64,000 nt of DNA from assembly GCA_036785705.1 (NCBI GenBank), contig JAWUZG010000051.1, forward strand, positions 17,202,501 through 17,266,500, given 5' to 3'. Positions 33,656 through 47,001 of the stretch are shown in pieces (the stretch's first letter is position 1; every line of letters begins with the position of its first letter). The translations under genes were made by a program, and so were the position numbers. The DNA comes from Acanthornis magna (taxonomy: Eukaryota > Chordata > Aves > Passeriformes > Acanthizidae). The notes under the pieces were generated by a model. The model was not told the DNA's origin. It did no database searches and worked only from the letters and a program-made list of their open reading frames with translations.

Positions 33656-36308
33656 TCTCACTCTACCACCACCCCTGCGTTAGATGGTCAGCGTTTATCC
33701 AACTGAGCCTTGTGCCACATAGCTGCAGGATATCCAGTCCTTCCATTAAACCTTATTTCTACCAAATTTCTGCATGATCATGGGGAGAGGTGTAGGGCAG
33801 AGTGGGAGAAAGAGAGCACTGCAAGTCGTAGATGTTGTGTACACACACGTTTTCACCAGCAAACTTCAATCTTGGTCTGCTGGAAAGGAAGAGAAGGATT
33901 AGGTTATCTGTGTTTCTATTTATAGGAATGCTGTTTGTGTGTATGTGGGTGACACGCAGTGAAGACATCAGTCTCTGTTGTCTCTGTGGCTGGTGACGTT
34001 AGTGCTGTGCGTGGCTGCACCTTTGCAATTTGTACTCAGCTTGGGTTTTGGCTGGACTTGCAAAAAGGAAGTTATCAATCGGAGATGGAAGACACTGCCT
34101 GCGTCCTACATGGCACCAGATTTGTCTCTAGAAGAAGAAATCCCTGTCTTCTCAGGATTCAGCTGCTCCCTAGCATCATCTGCCCTCAAATCATGTACAT
34201 CCTGCTGGCAGGGTCTCAGCGCACACTAAAACAAACCCAAATAAAAATGATCCTGTGGAAGTCACAGAAAGACAATCCACTTCACCTGTCACCATCCTTC
34301 AAAATCAAGATGAACTTCAGGGAGAGAGAAAAGGATATGAATTTGGGAGTTTGTGGAGCTAGAATCATGGGTAGTAAAGCTGAAATTAAGCCTTTAAACT
34401 GTCTTACTAAGGCTGACAGAGGTCGAAGGAACAATTGCTAGTTCCAATATCGATGGGGGAACAGATCATTCAAAGTCAATTAGCAAAGCCAATAGTTAAA
34501 CTGATGACACTTCTTTCCTAATTGAAATTGGGATAAAGTGTTGGTTTTGTTGATGTCTAAATTAATGGCTTGCATTAATTCAGCTTCAGCCAGGACTGAA
34601 CACAGATGGTTCAGTTCTGAGATTTCCATGATGGATAACATGCCACAGTCAATAAGGTGACTCAGCTCTCCACAATCAGTAATGGACTTAAAGAAGCAAC
34701 CTTGGGAAGTGAACAGAAAGCTATTGATTTTCAGTAATGGATGCTCATCTTGCTCCTTTAGTGTTTTCGAGCTTCTTAGGCACCTCACTGAAGGCAAGGG
34801 GAGTTTTTTTCATTTGGATGAGCAGATTCTCAGGAATCAACAAGGGAAAAACTCCTAACAATCAGCTTATCCTGGGCTGCTTGGTTCATCCATCATTCCT
34901 GATAGAAGTAAATCCCTGGTTATTCTACCTGATAGGGAAGGAGCCACGTTTGGATCCCAACTCCTAGGAAAGGGCATTTGAGTGTTGATATGGATATAGA
35001 AATCGCTGTAGGGAAAAGTCCGTAAACCGCTACTGTGTAGTTCTTGGAACTAGATAAATACCTTTGATCAGATTGAAATCCCAAGAGCACAATTAATTAC
35101 TGACCAAGTTTTTATCCAAAAATAGAATTACTTCTTGAGCTAGTGCTTAATATTCATCTTTAGCTTCAAATTGATTCATAATTCAAATGAAAAATAGCTT
35201 TTTAAAAACATTTAGAAAATGGATTAAAAACATAATGTCTGTGACAGTCTTAGAGAATGAAATCTACCATCTTGTGTGATATTTTAATGAAATAAATTAT
35301 GCCATGGGTTCCACTTTCCCAAGAAGCTCACCATCGTGAATACTTGTTCTTGAATGCTTACCACAATAGCTGGATGCAGTGAAGACGTATCCCACCAGGA
35401 ATAACTTGATCATGTGGTGGCTGGGTGACGCACTCTCAAATTTCTTATTTTCATTAACATTCCACAAAGGCTTCAAAAGATAATTGACATTTGTGTTTCT
35501 TATGATCCAGGGTGGGCCATGATTTTCTGAAACATGTCCCTGTGGGTACACTGTGTCTCAGTGCTATCAGGCCCTAGAGGAATGTTGTGTGGCAGGTCCT
35601 TTTGAAAAATCAGTCATGTGTTTAGCTACATGAGGACGAATTTTTTTCTTAACATTGCTAAAAGATCAGTATCTCACTGGATTTTGGTGAGACTTTTCCT
35701 CTGTAAATGCTGGTAAGTTTTTTTAAATCTTCCTCAAAATAAGATCAGCTGTTTCTGAAAATTCTACCTCCAACATCTGCTACGACACCTTCTGTTACAG
35801 ACTTTTGGAGGCAAAGAGCTGTTCAGTCAGCCTTAACATGTTTTGTGCTACAAACAACTACACCTATGGCAATTTTTTAAAAACTAAACAAAGGTTAACA
35901 CAAATTCAGGATCTAAAGGTCTAAACTGAAATGAAATAAGCAGTATTCAGAGGATGGGTCATTCACACCAGTAAGAATTTACTTCATGTTCCAAATAGTT
36001 TTTTTCCCATAAAATTATTTCTTATTATTAATAATGTGGCAGCTTCTACAAGCCTGATGACAAAGCACGATTCAGTGGTGATAGGCATCAAACAGAATAA
36101 AAGATTGTCACTTCCCCAAATACACTGTCAATTAACTAAAGACCACATTTATAAAAGCAAGATCAGAGCATAAAAAGATTTTAAATTTCACTTACACCTA
36201 CAATCAGACAGAACACAGCAGAAGAAATATTTGGAAGATAAAAGCAAATCTGATAGTGCCAGGTAGTGTTGTATAAATGTATGACTTGTCTAAACATGCC
36301 TCAGCATT

Positions 36309-36399
36309 TTATTGCCTGATACAGCAAGACTTTTTGTTTGTATCAGATTGAAGTTCAATGGTTTTCTCTTTCACTTTATCTTCACGTTCTTTTAAAATC
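36309..36399 (-). CDS. CRACR2A: CRACR2A terminal exon with prenylation-type C-terminus
   Basis: The exon follows ttccccag on the - strand and encodes ILKEREDKVKEKTIELQSDT, then NKKSCCIRQ and TAA. The paired cysteines three residues from the end form a CCXXX terminus like that of Rab11 (CCQNI/L), suited to double geranylgeranylation; human CRACR2A ends KKSCCG. The stop codon lies inside an AATAAA hexamer. No other strong polyadenylation signal is obvious close downstream. Confidence 0.95.
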
Positions 36400-37294
36400 C
36401 TGGGGGAAAGAAAGAATACTTGTGAGAAAGAGTCAATAAAACCCATAAGAGATCAAACAAAAAAAACATTTTCCCAAGACTATAAAATTATCCAGAGATT
36501 TAACAGAGTATGATAGATTTTTGTGAACTAACAAACAAAAAAGTACAATTATGGTGGCTCCATCACACAACTGCCTTTGCCAATTTAGTTAGAGAAATTT
36601 AGTTAGTGCTGATTATTAACATTTATTGCATATTACAGAGACTCAAAACAGTGACTTTAATTTGTTACTTTTAAGGCTGGAAAAAAACAAAACCAAATCT
36701 GACTGCCTAGATGTTTATCAATTACCGACACTTTCACAACATTTCACTGATTTCAGTAACAGTATTAGAGATTTGCCAACTCATTACCAGTGTCTTTACC
36801 TCTATAAGAAGTTCAGAGGGGGCATATTTTCCTGTATTTTTACCTCTAGCCTTTATAACTTCAAAAATCCACTTCTTCCTGTCTCCCAGCCCCCAGGCAG
36901 ACAGCAGAATATGTGCTGTAATGAGCAGAGGGAAGAAAGAAGCATATCCAATGTCCTGCTGCAAGGAGTCAGCAGCATCCATTTTCAAGCCGATTTCTCC
37001 AAACCTTCAGGAAATTCTTGCAAGAACTATCACAACATCCAAGGCCCTCAGCTTTCCTAGAGACAATTCAGATGTTTCTGGATCTATGTAGAGCTTTAGC
37101 AGCTTAACTCTTTATGGCCCTAAGCAAATGCTCAGTCAGAGCAACAGGGTTAGGCTACAGAGCAGTTTCAAAGCAACTAATATTTCACCACCCTAAGTTC
37201 CTATAAAACTAATTTAACAAAGAGAATTCACAATGTCATCAGTGACAGGGCAGTCAGGCACATAAAAAACTCATTGACTGTGTTTTCTTCTTAC
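36400..37294 (-). other. CRACR2A intron
   Basis: An 895 bp intron with no repeat or gene that I recognise; two overlapping + strand open frames of 126 and 144 codons across 36626-37091 have no familiar features. Confidence 0.7.
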
Positions 37295-37371
37295 CTAGCT
37301 AAGTGAAGCACGGACTTTTCCACATTGTAACCAGAATATGCACTGCATTCATAGAAAATTAAACTGTAATC
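37295..37371 (-). CDS. CRACR2A: CRACR2A exon: Rab G5 motif
   Basis: A 77 bp exon between attgtag and gtaaga encodes DYSLIFYECSAYSGYNVEKS and VLHLA, plus two bases of an Arg codon. ECSA is the G5 guanine-specificity loop. Human has ENNLIFYECSAYSGHN, so the match is close. Confidence 0.96.
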
Positions 37372-38625
37372 CTACAATCAAACAGAAAGACCATTTCAAT
37401 TACTTTCACACATCTCACTCCAGCTTTAGAAAGAACAATACAGATATACTGAAATATGAAAATAAAGAAGGAGAAATAGATCTTAGGATTTAATTCTAGA
37501 GCTAACAGTAAAGAGCAACAAAAGAAGTCTGAGTGTGCCTCACAAACAACAATTATATGCTTCATTTAGCAGATATTCATTCTGTGGAGTGATTTTTGAT
37601 GTAAGAGCTCAAATGCAAACATGTCTTGTAAGGTACTGAAGGTCTTGTGAACTTTCCTTGCGATGATCAGGCAATTCCCACATTGCTGAGTGCTGGACAA
37701 AGCAGGTGAAAAGAATTCCAGTAGCTCTTCTTTCATCTTTTTGTACTTGTGAAATTTTTCCATACCTTCTTTCACAGTCAGCATGCATCCTTGGTTTTGT
37801 ACCCCCCTGGGAGCTTTGTAATTAAGAACAGTGGGTAAATGATCAAGTCTTGGGAGAGATCCTCAGCACTTCAGCTGAAGTCTTATCACCATAAATGCAA
37901 ATGCAAGAGATCATCTGCACATGAGCCTGACCTGGCAGTTGTGATGGCAGAAAAGTTTGAAAGGGAATGACAGGTTATCCTTCAAAATAGACATCTGGCT
38001 ACTTTGACAGCCTACCGCATTGAAGGTCACCTACACTGCCTTTGTGGTATTACTACATGTTGTTTTACCCTTCCAGATTTCAAATTTCTATTCACTTTTC
38101 ACTTAGTGTCTTATTGCTATTTATAGCAGAAGCTTAAAATTCAAGTAAATAAGTCAGTACCTTGGGAAATTACAATCACATCTGCATATTTTCATTGTTT
38201 GCTATTAACTGTGGTTACTGCATTTGTACTTATTTAACCACTCTTCAGACGACACTCACAAAGCAGTTTTCAAAATTTCCCATTAAAATGACCAGGTATT
38301 CCATATTGGTTTGGGGGTTTCTTCCCCATATACCATGCTTCCAGAATTGCACAACTTTTGGAAATCTTTATCATCTTAATGAAATTTCAGAGACAAAAAG
38401 TGGGAAAAATAATTTCATAAATACAGTAGTTTATTTTAGCAGCTAAAAAAAGTGCTTCAGTGCTATGCAATGTCAGTTTTGAATATGTTGTCAATGATTA
38501 TATTGTTTGTTCTAATGAAAAACAGGATTGAAGAACTTGCAATAATTTCTGGATGACCAGATAAGCACAGAAGAGCAGAGAAGGAAGAAATCAGGCACTG
38601 TTAATGTTGAATATATATTTTATTG

Positions 38626-38645
38626 TTTTTTTTTTTTTTTTTTTT
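38626..38645 (+). repeat. Poly-T run
   Basis: Twenty consecutive T bases after an AT-rich stretch (atatatattttattg). Confidence 0.9.
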
Positions 38646-41610
38646 ACATATATAACATGTACAATGATGCAACCCCATGTTTCTCTTGCTTTTCTTAGAA
38701 AAGTTTTAAGATAAAATTTGACTGGGTCAAATTTCTTGCTAGCTATGTAAACAGAAGCTTGAAATATAAATTACACTCTCTTTTTCTACTAAGCTGATCA
38801 GAACTCTAGTAGAAAACCTACTGTGGTCAGTTTGCAGATATTTTATGCCAGTCAAGCTGAGAGTGATACTACTCCAACATCCTCCCCACAAGCAACAGGA
38901 TGTCACCAGAGGAGAACTCTCAGTGGTAACATCATTTATGCTGGCATGAATCTGAATGGATTTTTCAACAAATTGCTTGGGTGGAAAGATAACTATTTAA
39001 ACTCAATTGGCAATAAGTCCTTTATTCTCTCAGTCCGGCAAAAAGGTTCTTCTATCAAAGGGGAGACAGTCTGGAAATACAAAGTGCCATTTCTTTGATT
39101 CAAAGAGGAAACTTTAATTGATAGCATACACAAGGAGCACAAAGTAGGAGTAGGCAGGACACACATAATTATTAAGCTAGAAAATGCAATCCATCTCCAT
39201 TCGGGAATTAGCTATTGAACCTTGGAGACCACTGACAATTACTTCATTTTAAAAACTCACCTACAAATCAGCAGACATCTAAAGAACAGGGAGGAAAATG
39301 AATTATTACCAGAGGGAGCTGGGCAATTTCTGTCCTATGAAGTAGCATCACTTTGAGAATAGCTCCCTCATTATCAGTATTTGTGTAAGAATGGCCCTGA
39401 CAGGTTGACAAAGGAGACACTGTATGAATATACCAAAACAGTCCTCATTCCCTGAAGCACATATACTCTGCAAAGCCAAGGCAGACAAGGCATTATTATC
39501 TCATTTTATAGTTGAGGAGCAGCAATAGAGAAGGATTTATTGACCCATTTAAGATTACTCAGGAAGTATGGGCAGGTCCAAAATAAAATCATGCTGGGTA
39601 TGAGCATGCCTGAGGAGCACCTTTATCATAAGGTATTTTATTTAAATAATTGGCAGTGGTTACACTAATTCACTCAAACAGAACATTGGCTGTTCCTGGA
39701 TGCTCACAATATGATCTGAGTACTCTCTTTTGGTGTGTTCATATGAACTCTTGATCACTGGATCAAGCTAAGCCCAACAGAAATTTGTTAAATCGAGTTT
39801 TCCTTCTGGATCCTCTACTAAAAAAGTCAAATGGACTTCCACAATCCCCATGCTCATTCCATTCCCCCTGTCCCAGGGTATAACAAACACTTTGGAACTA
39901 CCAGTCTTCTCAAATGACGACAGCTCCCTTCAGGCTGCCATTATTCCTTTTAAAAATGAACTGTGCTGCCTGCCTTGCAAAGAATATATGTGCATGATAA
40001 TGGAAGCCCTTGGGTTTCGGGCCAAATCTGTAGTACAGTACAGTACTTGTAAGACGTAGGACTGAAGCAAAGCAAGGGTTAACACAGCTGGGCTGGAATG
40101 CTCTCTGGAAGTACCTGTCTCTTTCTGACTATAGAAAAGGCTGGGTAAAACCAATCCCATCCTGAGAGACACTGAAACAATCCTTGAAACTGTTGAACTT
40201 CAGGACCAACAAGCTAAACTGATTCTTTGTCTGCACAAGAAGAGCTTGTTTTCCCCAAATACGGCTATACACACTGGTATCTGCTCAGCATCTAGTCCTG
40301 GGTATTTGGGATCACTTGTGAATAATTCATGGGATTATTCACAAAATAAGTAACTCAATTGCATTCACTAACAGAGACAGTGGAATGTGGTTTCATAGGA
40401 ATTACATGGCCATTTAGCAAGAATTAATATTTCATTAAAATTCATGGTTATTATTAGCTTGGCAAGCAAATTATTATAATTTAATTATATCTATGCTGCT
40501 TTTCAACTAATCCATTGCCATTAATCATTCCTTCTCTTAACTACCTCAGGCAGCACATTCAAACATTCAAATGAGTCATTCAGATCCATTCATTTGATTG
40601 TAACTATCTTATTTGACAACTTTTTGTTTTACTTATGCAAAACGTTTTATTTTCTTGCATGACATGTTAGAATTAATAGCCTGGTGGGCTGTGAGCTCTA
40701 TATACTAGAATGATTCATCTTTGCTTTACTAGTACAGTTTTTTTAGAGTGAGATGACACGCAAGACACCTACTCTCTGTCCATTTAGCATTTATGTGTCA
40801 TTTGTTTTTTCGCAGAAGGATTCAGTGTTACACCCTGGAGTACCTCCTAGCCTCCAGGGTCTCAAAGTTATCTGTATTTCTAGGCGTACAAGAAAATAAA
40901 GCTGATTTCCTAAAGGGAGAGCCTTTGAGGGATAAAGTTCAAGACTGATAAAAAGTGCTCTCTGACAAAAACCAAATAATGGATACCAACCTGAATAGGG
41001 AGGTATAATTTCAAAAGGGTATGTGAATAATCAAAATAAGATAAAAGGAGATATGGCCTTAATTCTTTCAATGTCAGAGAGGTGCCTAGCAGCAACCTTT
41101 CCTGGAAGAACACTTCAGTTGCACTTCAGATTTTGAAAATACTGTTTTTGTTACTGGCAGTAAATCCATTTTCAAAGCAGAAACAGGTAAATATCTGAAA
41201 TTCAGCACATTGTTTAATTTAGGTATATTCCTACCAATTCAGTGAATTTTTCAGCAATGTTGTCATTACTTACTTCTAAATAAATGAATATTCTGCAGGC
41301 ATTTGTGTTCAAACTATAAGCACTGTATAGAGAGATTCAAAAGAAAAATTGATGGGCATGGTACACAGGAATATAAACATGTATCTGGTATTTGCAGTCC
41401 CTTGAATGCTTAAATTATGCCCATGGATCACCAGTGCTCTGGTAGATGCAGACTGTTAACTTTACTTATTTTATCTCCTTGATGGAAAGTTACTAAAAGT
41501 AAACATGTTTTCTACTCCTACCAAAGGAGTAACAGATGGTCTTCTGTGGTTTTACAGGAGGTAGGAGGGAGAAAATGTCCCCAAATTATCTCTATGTTAA
41601 GAATTCTTCC

Positions 41611-41701
41611 ACAGAGAAAAGAGAGGAAAGAAGAGAGAGAAAAAAAGCAGCAAGGAAAAATATAGAGAAAAAGAGAGAACAGAGAGAGACAGAGGAGACA
41701 C
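41611..41701 (+). repeat. GA-rich low-complexity sequence
   Basis: Irregular GA and GAAA units with few pyrimidines over about 90 bp. Confidence 0.8.
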
Positions 41702-42000
41702 AATGGGAGTGAATTCTTAGATATTTTTCTTCTCCACTCACTTTTTGGTTTGGTTTAGGGTTTTGTATTTCTTTGGTTTAGTTTTAGGGTGTTCTCTTTA
41801 TCCAGGCAGTGTTATAAGTACTATAATTATCAACACTTACATCACTGGAAGCTGAATTGATGGGTGTGATGGGGTTCCTAAACCTTAAAAATACCTGTCT
41901 GATTATCATTGATCTGTGTTTCTATGAATTTAGACACACTGAGACACCATTTTAAAGCCTTCACCTTAAACCTTTGTAAGAGGTTCCCTCAGTACAGTAC

Positions 42001-42102
42001 CTTGGCAAGATGGTCTCCCATTCCCATAGGCACCTCGCGCTCCTTTTCGTTATCGGTTTTGTTACCCAGCAAAAGAACAGGCACATTCTCCCCAGTCGCC
42101 TC
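42001..42102 (-). CDS. CRACR2A: CRACR2A exon: Rab G4 motif
   Basis: A 102 bp phase-0 exon between tctgcag and gtactg encodes [20 protein letters not shown] and [18 protein letters not shown] is the guanine-binding N/TKxD motif; human has NKLD. Confidence 0.97.
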
Positions 42103-43713
42103 CTGCAGAATAAACAGCGAATATCAGCTGAGGCACTGAATTCAAAAGATCACAGATGAAGGGGATAAAAGCTAACAAATGTCACAATATAACGAGACAT
42201 TTAAGACTTCACACAAACCAGGTATGTGCCACTTTGCTTACAAACATGTCAGGAATTAAAGTTGGTAAAAGACATGAAAAAGACAGAATGCTAAGATGAC
42301 ACTAATGAGGCATTTTTTTAATAACAGCACGGAAGCTCATTAGACTTTATATTAAAACAGGAGAGAGAAAACCACCATGCTACACAGGCTCAGATATTAT
42401 GTGTTTACAGCCACTGCTATTCTAATTACATTGCCAGGAAAAATAATGGCAACACCTGGGTACTATTATACCAAATGAATTACATGAAATAGTGGAGAAA
42501 TACACAGAATAGGCCCCCAAAAATACATAGAATAGACAGAAATCAAAATTCATTCTGAAAAGGGTTATAATTATCTCTGTGAGTGCTTTCATTAGGTGGG
42601 CTGAATGCTACAGCAGTAAATGGACTTGGCTGTATGTCCAACTTAGCAACAGTTTGCAGCAAACAAAATTTAGTTAGTAAAGACAAGTGAACTATTACAG
42701 CTTGGAAAAAAGGTTTTGGCCACAATATTCCATTTTTCTGAATCAAAATCTGCAAAGCTCCTCTAGCTTTTACCATACTGAATTAAAACACACCACTGAT
42801 TTACTAACACACCACTGATTTAATTAGCAAGGGCCTGTTCTTCCCAAATGCATGCTAATTCAGTAAGGCTACTCATATGTGGAATAACTATGCCTGTCTG
42901 AAGCTACTTAATTGACTGAGTCCTAATCTGAACTCACAAAGCCACCTCTTGGCCATTATGGAAAACAGTGTGTTACCCTAGAGCACACGCCCAATAAAAT
43001 CAGACTAAATGATCTTTGCATATCAATTTGTCCCTTACTTTTCCAGTGAGCAAACAGGAAGTCACACTTTATGGCAGCAGCCTCGGTTTTACTTTTACTC
43101 TTTGTTCTGGCCACAAGCAAATTCAGTTGCTAACACTCTTATTATGTTTTAATTTTGAATTAACTGATGTCACTTAGCAGCATGGGCTATGATTTGCTTT
43201 TCAAGTGGTTGAAAGGATGATCCCCAGGAAACTGAACTGTCTGTCACGAGGCAGCTTCACAGCACTAATGTAGATTACATAGTTTTATGTTTACGGCTTA
43301 TGTTCACAATATAGGTAATTTCCCATGAGCAACACTCTTGGTTATCAAACTGCTAGCAATGGTCAGTGATCACCGGATCACCACCACTGATCAAAGCACT
43401 CTCAGAGCTAGCAGGGATCCAGTGGGGGTCATCAGCCAAGCTGCCTTCATGAGAAATCAGAGGACTCCATGCTGGGATTTTCCCAACACTCATCTGAAGT
43501 CCTTAAAACCCTGGAACTACGTTTTCTTTTCATAGACATAGAGATCAAAAACAACTTTACCAGTAACAGTGCAGACCAAACTCACTAGCATAAACGTAAT
43601 TGTGACAACACAAGAAACGTGTTGCTCTCTATGTTTTACCCTGCTAGCAGCCCTTGTTCAGAAGAAGGTAGAGAATGACAACAGGGTTTAGATTTAGAGT
43701 TATGTCAAGTTAC
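42103..43713 (-). other. CRACR2A intron
   Basis: A 1.6 kb intron. Its only notable structure is a 17 bp unit (aacacaccactgattta) repeated at 42787 and 42806. Confidence 0.7.
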
Positions 43714-43828
43714 CTCAATGCTTATCAGCCACTGCTTGACAGCTGTGAATGTGTTTTTTGCTGTTATGTCATACATCACAATGACACCATCAGCTTTTCT
43801 GAAAAACTGCTTGGTAATGCTTCGGTAC
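43714..43828 (-). CDS. CRACR2A: CRACR2A exon: after switch II
   Basis: The exon follows ttgtag and ends before gtaact. It completes the Arg after DTAGQE and encodes [20 protein letters not shown], then [18 protein letters not shown]. This is the Rab switch II helix and strand beta 4. Human has ITQQFF where this protein has ITKQFF. Confidence 0.97.
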
Positions 43829-44811
43829 CTACAAGTAAGAACGTGGTTACAGCTCTCTTCAACACAAGCAACAGTTTGACAAGTTCAAGTTTGTAGTAAT
43901 TCCTCCATGCAAAGGTAAATAGATTCTTTGAAAAAAAGAAAAAAAAACCCCAGAAGATTGAAAAAAGGATTTTTTAAAAGGAAGTGTTTGGAAAAGTTCC
44001 CCCTGCCTTCTTTAATTGATTCTGGGTTAGGCTGGATAATTGGCTGCATATCTCACCTTCTCCCACCTCTTTCCTTTTAAGCTTGGAGCAGAAATTTCCC
44101 CCTCACTAAATGCTCTTCTAAAGCTAACTAGGTTTTAGGAGACTTTTTTCCCAAGCTTCCTGTAGAAAATGTAGATTGTCATTATCATCCTTGCTTTTAG
44201 TAACAGAAAATTACACAATAAGTGAGGAGATGGGGAAGGAAATTACCACTGAAAGCTTACAAAAACCTGGAGTCCTACTACCATGGTATTGTTTTGGTAA
44301 AAAAAATAAATGCCTCTGGTTTTTATCCATTAAGGCATTTTTTGCTATAGAAATAATTCCAGGTACATTTTAAAATCAGTCTTCCTTCCAAAGAAATAGT
44401 GTGGTACTAAACTTTTCAGAGCTTAATTAAGAATCTCTTTTACAGATTGGCAGTTTTTCAGTGGATTTAGAAGCAAATCAGCACGTTAGCGCTGCAAGGG
44501 AACGAGCTAAACTGTGAATCCACTGGCTCTATTAGGAATGCTCCCATATTTGTTCCTCTCCCGAGAAGCAGAATTAGGTCCATGCCTAATAATCTTCAAA
44601 CACATGATTCAAGGAAGCAAAACCTTAAAATGCATATGGGTTTTGACTGGCATGGAGTTAAATTTCATCATACTGTCTTTATTTCAAGCAATGAGTTTTG
44701 TCCCTTTCATCCCTTCAATTCTCTCCTCCATCCCAGTGGATGGGGGAGTGAGGGAGCAACTCTACAGCTTGGCCGCCTGCCAGGGTTGAACCACAACAGA
44801 ACCGTTCTCAC
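43829..44811 (-). other. CRACR2A intron
   Basis: A 983 bp intron; nothing recognised. Confidence 0.7.
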
Positions 44812-44893
44812 CGTTCCTGGCCAGCAGTGTCCCAGAGCTGCAGCGCTACCTGGGTGTGATCTACTGTGACGGTTCTCACGTTGTAATCCACAC
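44812..44893 (-). CDS. CRACR2A: CRACR2A exon: switch I to G3 motif
   Basis: An 82 bp exon between gttgcag and gtgaga encodes [20 protein letters not shown] and DTAGQE. It starts and ends inside codons, and both splits fit the neighbours. The conserved Gln of DTAGQE, needed for GTP hydrolysis, is present. Confidence 0.97.
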
Positions 44894-46868
44894 CTGCAAC
44901 ACAAATGCAAGGGAAGTTTTCTCTTTACAGTCTGTTTGATCTTTGAGAACTGGATGCAGCAAATAGCAACAATCCCAGAAAGGTAACAAGATAGACACTA
45001 CATTAAAAATTATGTCCAGAGTCTCCAGCTATCAGAGGACTAGAATTTTTATTTGCTTGAAGTTCTCCAGCAATAAAATACAGAATGGTAATAAGAGTAG
45101 TTCAGTTTTGTAAAATATGCAAGATAAGCCACTTTCCAAATCAGGAAACATGAGTTAAGTGTCCATTTGACAGTCCACAGCAGTCTAAGCCATTTAGCCT
45201 GGAATTCACTGCATAACTTGAGTTGTATGAAATGTGTTACTTTGATCAGAGCTAACCACATAGACGCCTTCTACAGCAGGTGGGAAAACACAAGGCATGG
45301 CACAGGGAACAGTGGAACCTAAGATAAATGTGAATGGGTAAATGCGCTGAACATGTGGAGAACCTCTTCCTCTACTCAGAACATAGAAGATGAGCTCACT
45401 TCACTTAGGTTAGTCGAGATAAAAATTCATTTATTTAAACTTTTAAATTAATCTTCTCCTGGTTTCTCTAATGTGTGAAGATGTAAGTATCTTCTGGATA
45501 TTTATAACCATAATTGAAGTCTCAAATGTTAATCAGTCACTATCCCCTCCTAACGACAACTTTTGTATCACATTGTACTGTATCATAAAAATCACAGAAT
45601 CATTGAATAATTCAGATTAGAAGGGATCTCAGTAAGTCAGCGACAGTATCTTTGGGGCCTTTTTCCACAACAATGGAATTTTTACCAGTGGCATTAATGA
45701 AGAAGCATCTATGCCTGCATTCCTTCAACAGGCAATTAAAAAATCTGAATGGAGGATATATCCATTGCTTATATCTCAAGGGAAGAAATTTGTACTACTC
45801 TGTAGAAATTCACTGAGAACACTCTTCTCCATATTGTTCACTTGAGTTTTCCATTGTCTGTACCTTGCCAGCCATAGCCCACAGCTGTGAAACTCATCAA
45901 TTTGAACACTAAATCAAAGCTATGACAAATGCTCTCTTGCCATTTTCTTTGCAAGAACCTTGGATGACCAGCCAAGAGATGGAAAAGGTCAGACTCATTC
46001 CTGTGTTTTTCCTCTGGAAAACTGCACACACTGTGTAAGACCTCAGCATCTAGAGAAATGTATCAGCCAGTTACAGCACAAGAGGGACAGGACACAGCTT
46101 TTCGTTCGAGAGGACATATGAACAGACAACTGCAAATAGGTGTCTAAGCTCCCATTCCAGATAATGAAGATATTGTCAATGAAAAACTAGGAGTCTAGGA
46201 AATTACTAAGCTCACCTTGAAGTAGGCAAGTTTTATTTCATATATGATGCAAAATAAGTAAGGTCTAAATACAGGCAAAGCATAAAGAATCTGGTCATTT
46301 AACCCAGCTGCATTGCAATAACCTATACTTCAGTTTTTGTACCTTGATTTTGTGTATGGTTTTTGAAAGCTTGGTCTACAACTTCAGGCAAGGTAAGAAT
46401 AATGTAGGCTTTCAAAACTTTGGCATTGAAAACACTGGTCTGACTTTTTTTTTTGTGATAAGTATAATGCTAAATCTTCAAATAGGTAATTCAGATATTC
46501 TGCTTTCTCTTTAAAACAAAATCACATTACTCAGAGGGATAAATATGAGGTATGAAGGACGAATGGTTAGTATAATCCAGTCCAGAGAACAGGTATCTGT
46601 TTCAGTACTGTGACATCTACAAGGAAATTCTAACTTCACTGAAATCAGTAGGATTTTTCTGATTTATTTCAGTGCTGCCAGGATTTCTGTACAGAATCTA
46701 CTCTGAAACCTCTCCATCAATTATATCCTTCCCAGTTTAGGAGAACTCACTTGGCATGTCCTACTTTTACAACATCTGTATGCTTCTGGTTTATAATACA
46801 GGGCCTGATATCAGTAGAAACTGTTAAGTACTGTCAGAACAAACGATTATATTGTTTCTCAAACTTAC
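44894..46868 (-). other. CRACR2A intron
   Basis: A 2.0 kb intron with one short CR1 tail at 45591-45665 and nothing else I can name. Confidence 0.7.
45591..45665 (-). mobile_element. CR1 3' tail remnant
   Basis: The + strand shows the reverse complement of a CR1 end, atcacagaatcattgaataa followed by agattagaagggatctcag. Only the last 70 or so bases are recognisable. Confidence 0.75.
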
Positions 46869-47001
46869 CTACAGTAGCAGCTGTGCCTGGGAAAAAACGA
46901 TCTTCACAAAATCTTCTTAAGAATGAAGTCTTTCCAACACTCGAATTGCCCACAAATATGATCTTGAATAAGCGCTCTGGGACAGAGTTTATTCTCTCCT
47001 C
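46869..47001 (-). CDS. CRACR2A: CRACR2A exon: Rab P-loop
   Basis: The exon starts after cttgaag and ends before gtaagt. It encodes [20 protein letters not shown], then [20 protein letters not shown] and AATV plus one base. GNSSVGKTS is the G1 loop with its Lys and Thr. An ATG upstream of the acceptor opens a longer frame, but human homology and the acceptor place the exon start here. Confidence 0.97.

Larger units (their letters stand above)
22231..36308. other. Intergenic region between PRMT8 and CRACR2A 3' ends
   Basis: Fourteen kilobases lie between the convergent genes; part may be untranslated tail of either. It holds A-rich runs (22853-22936), CR1 pieces (24548-24910, 27650-28450), a G/A tract (31955-32346) and an LTR-like block (about 33191-33655). 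A 102-residue open frame on the - strand at 23499-23191 does not resemble a protein I know. The stretches 28500-31900 and 33700-36300 show nothing I can name. Confidence 0.65.
37372..42000 (-). other. CRACR2A intron
   Basis: A 4.6 kb intron. It holds a T20 run (38626-38645) and a GA-rich stretch (41611-41701). I see no LINE, LTR or gene in it. Confidence 0.65.

Noticed and set aside
33295..33661. 119- and 87-codon - strand frames
   Set aside because: They fall within the LTR-like block and show no protein family.
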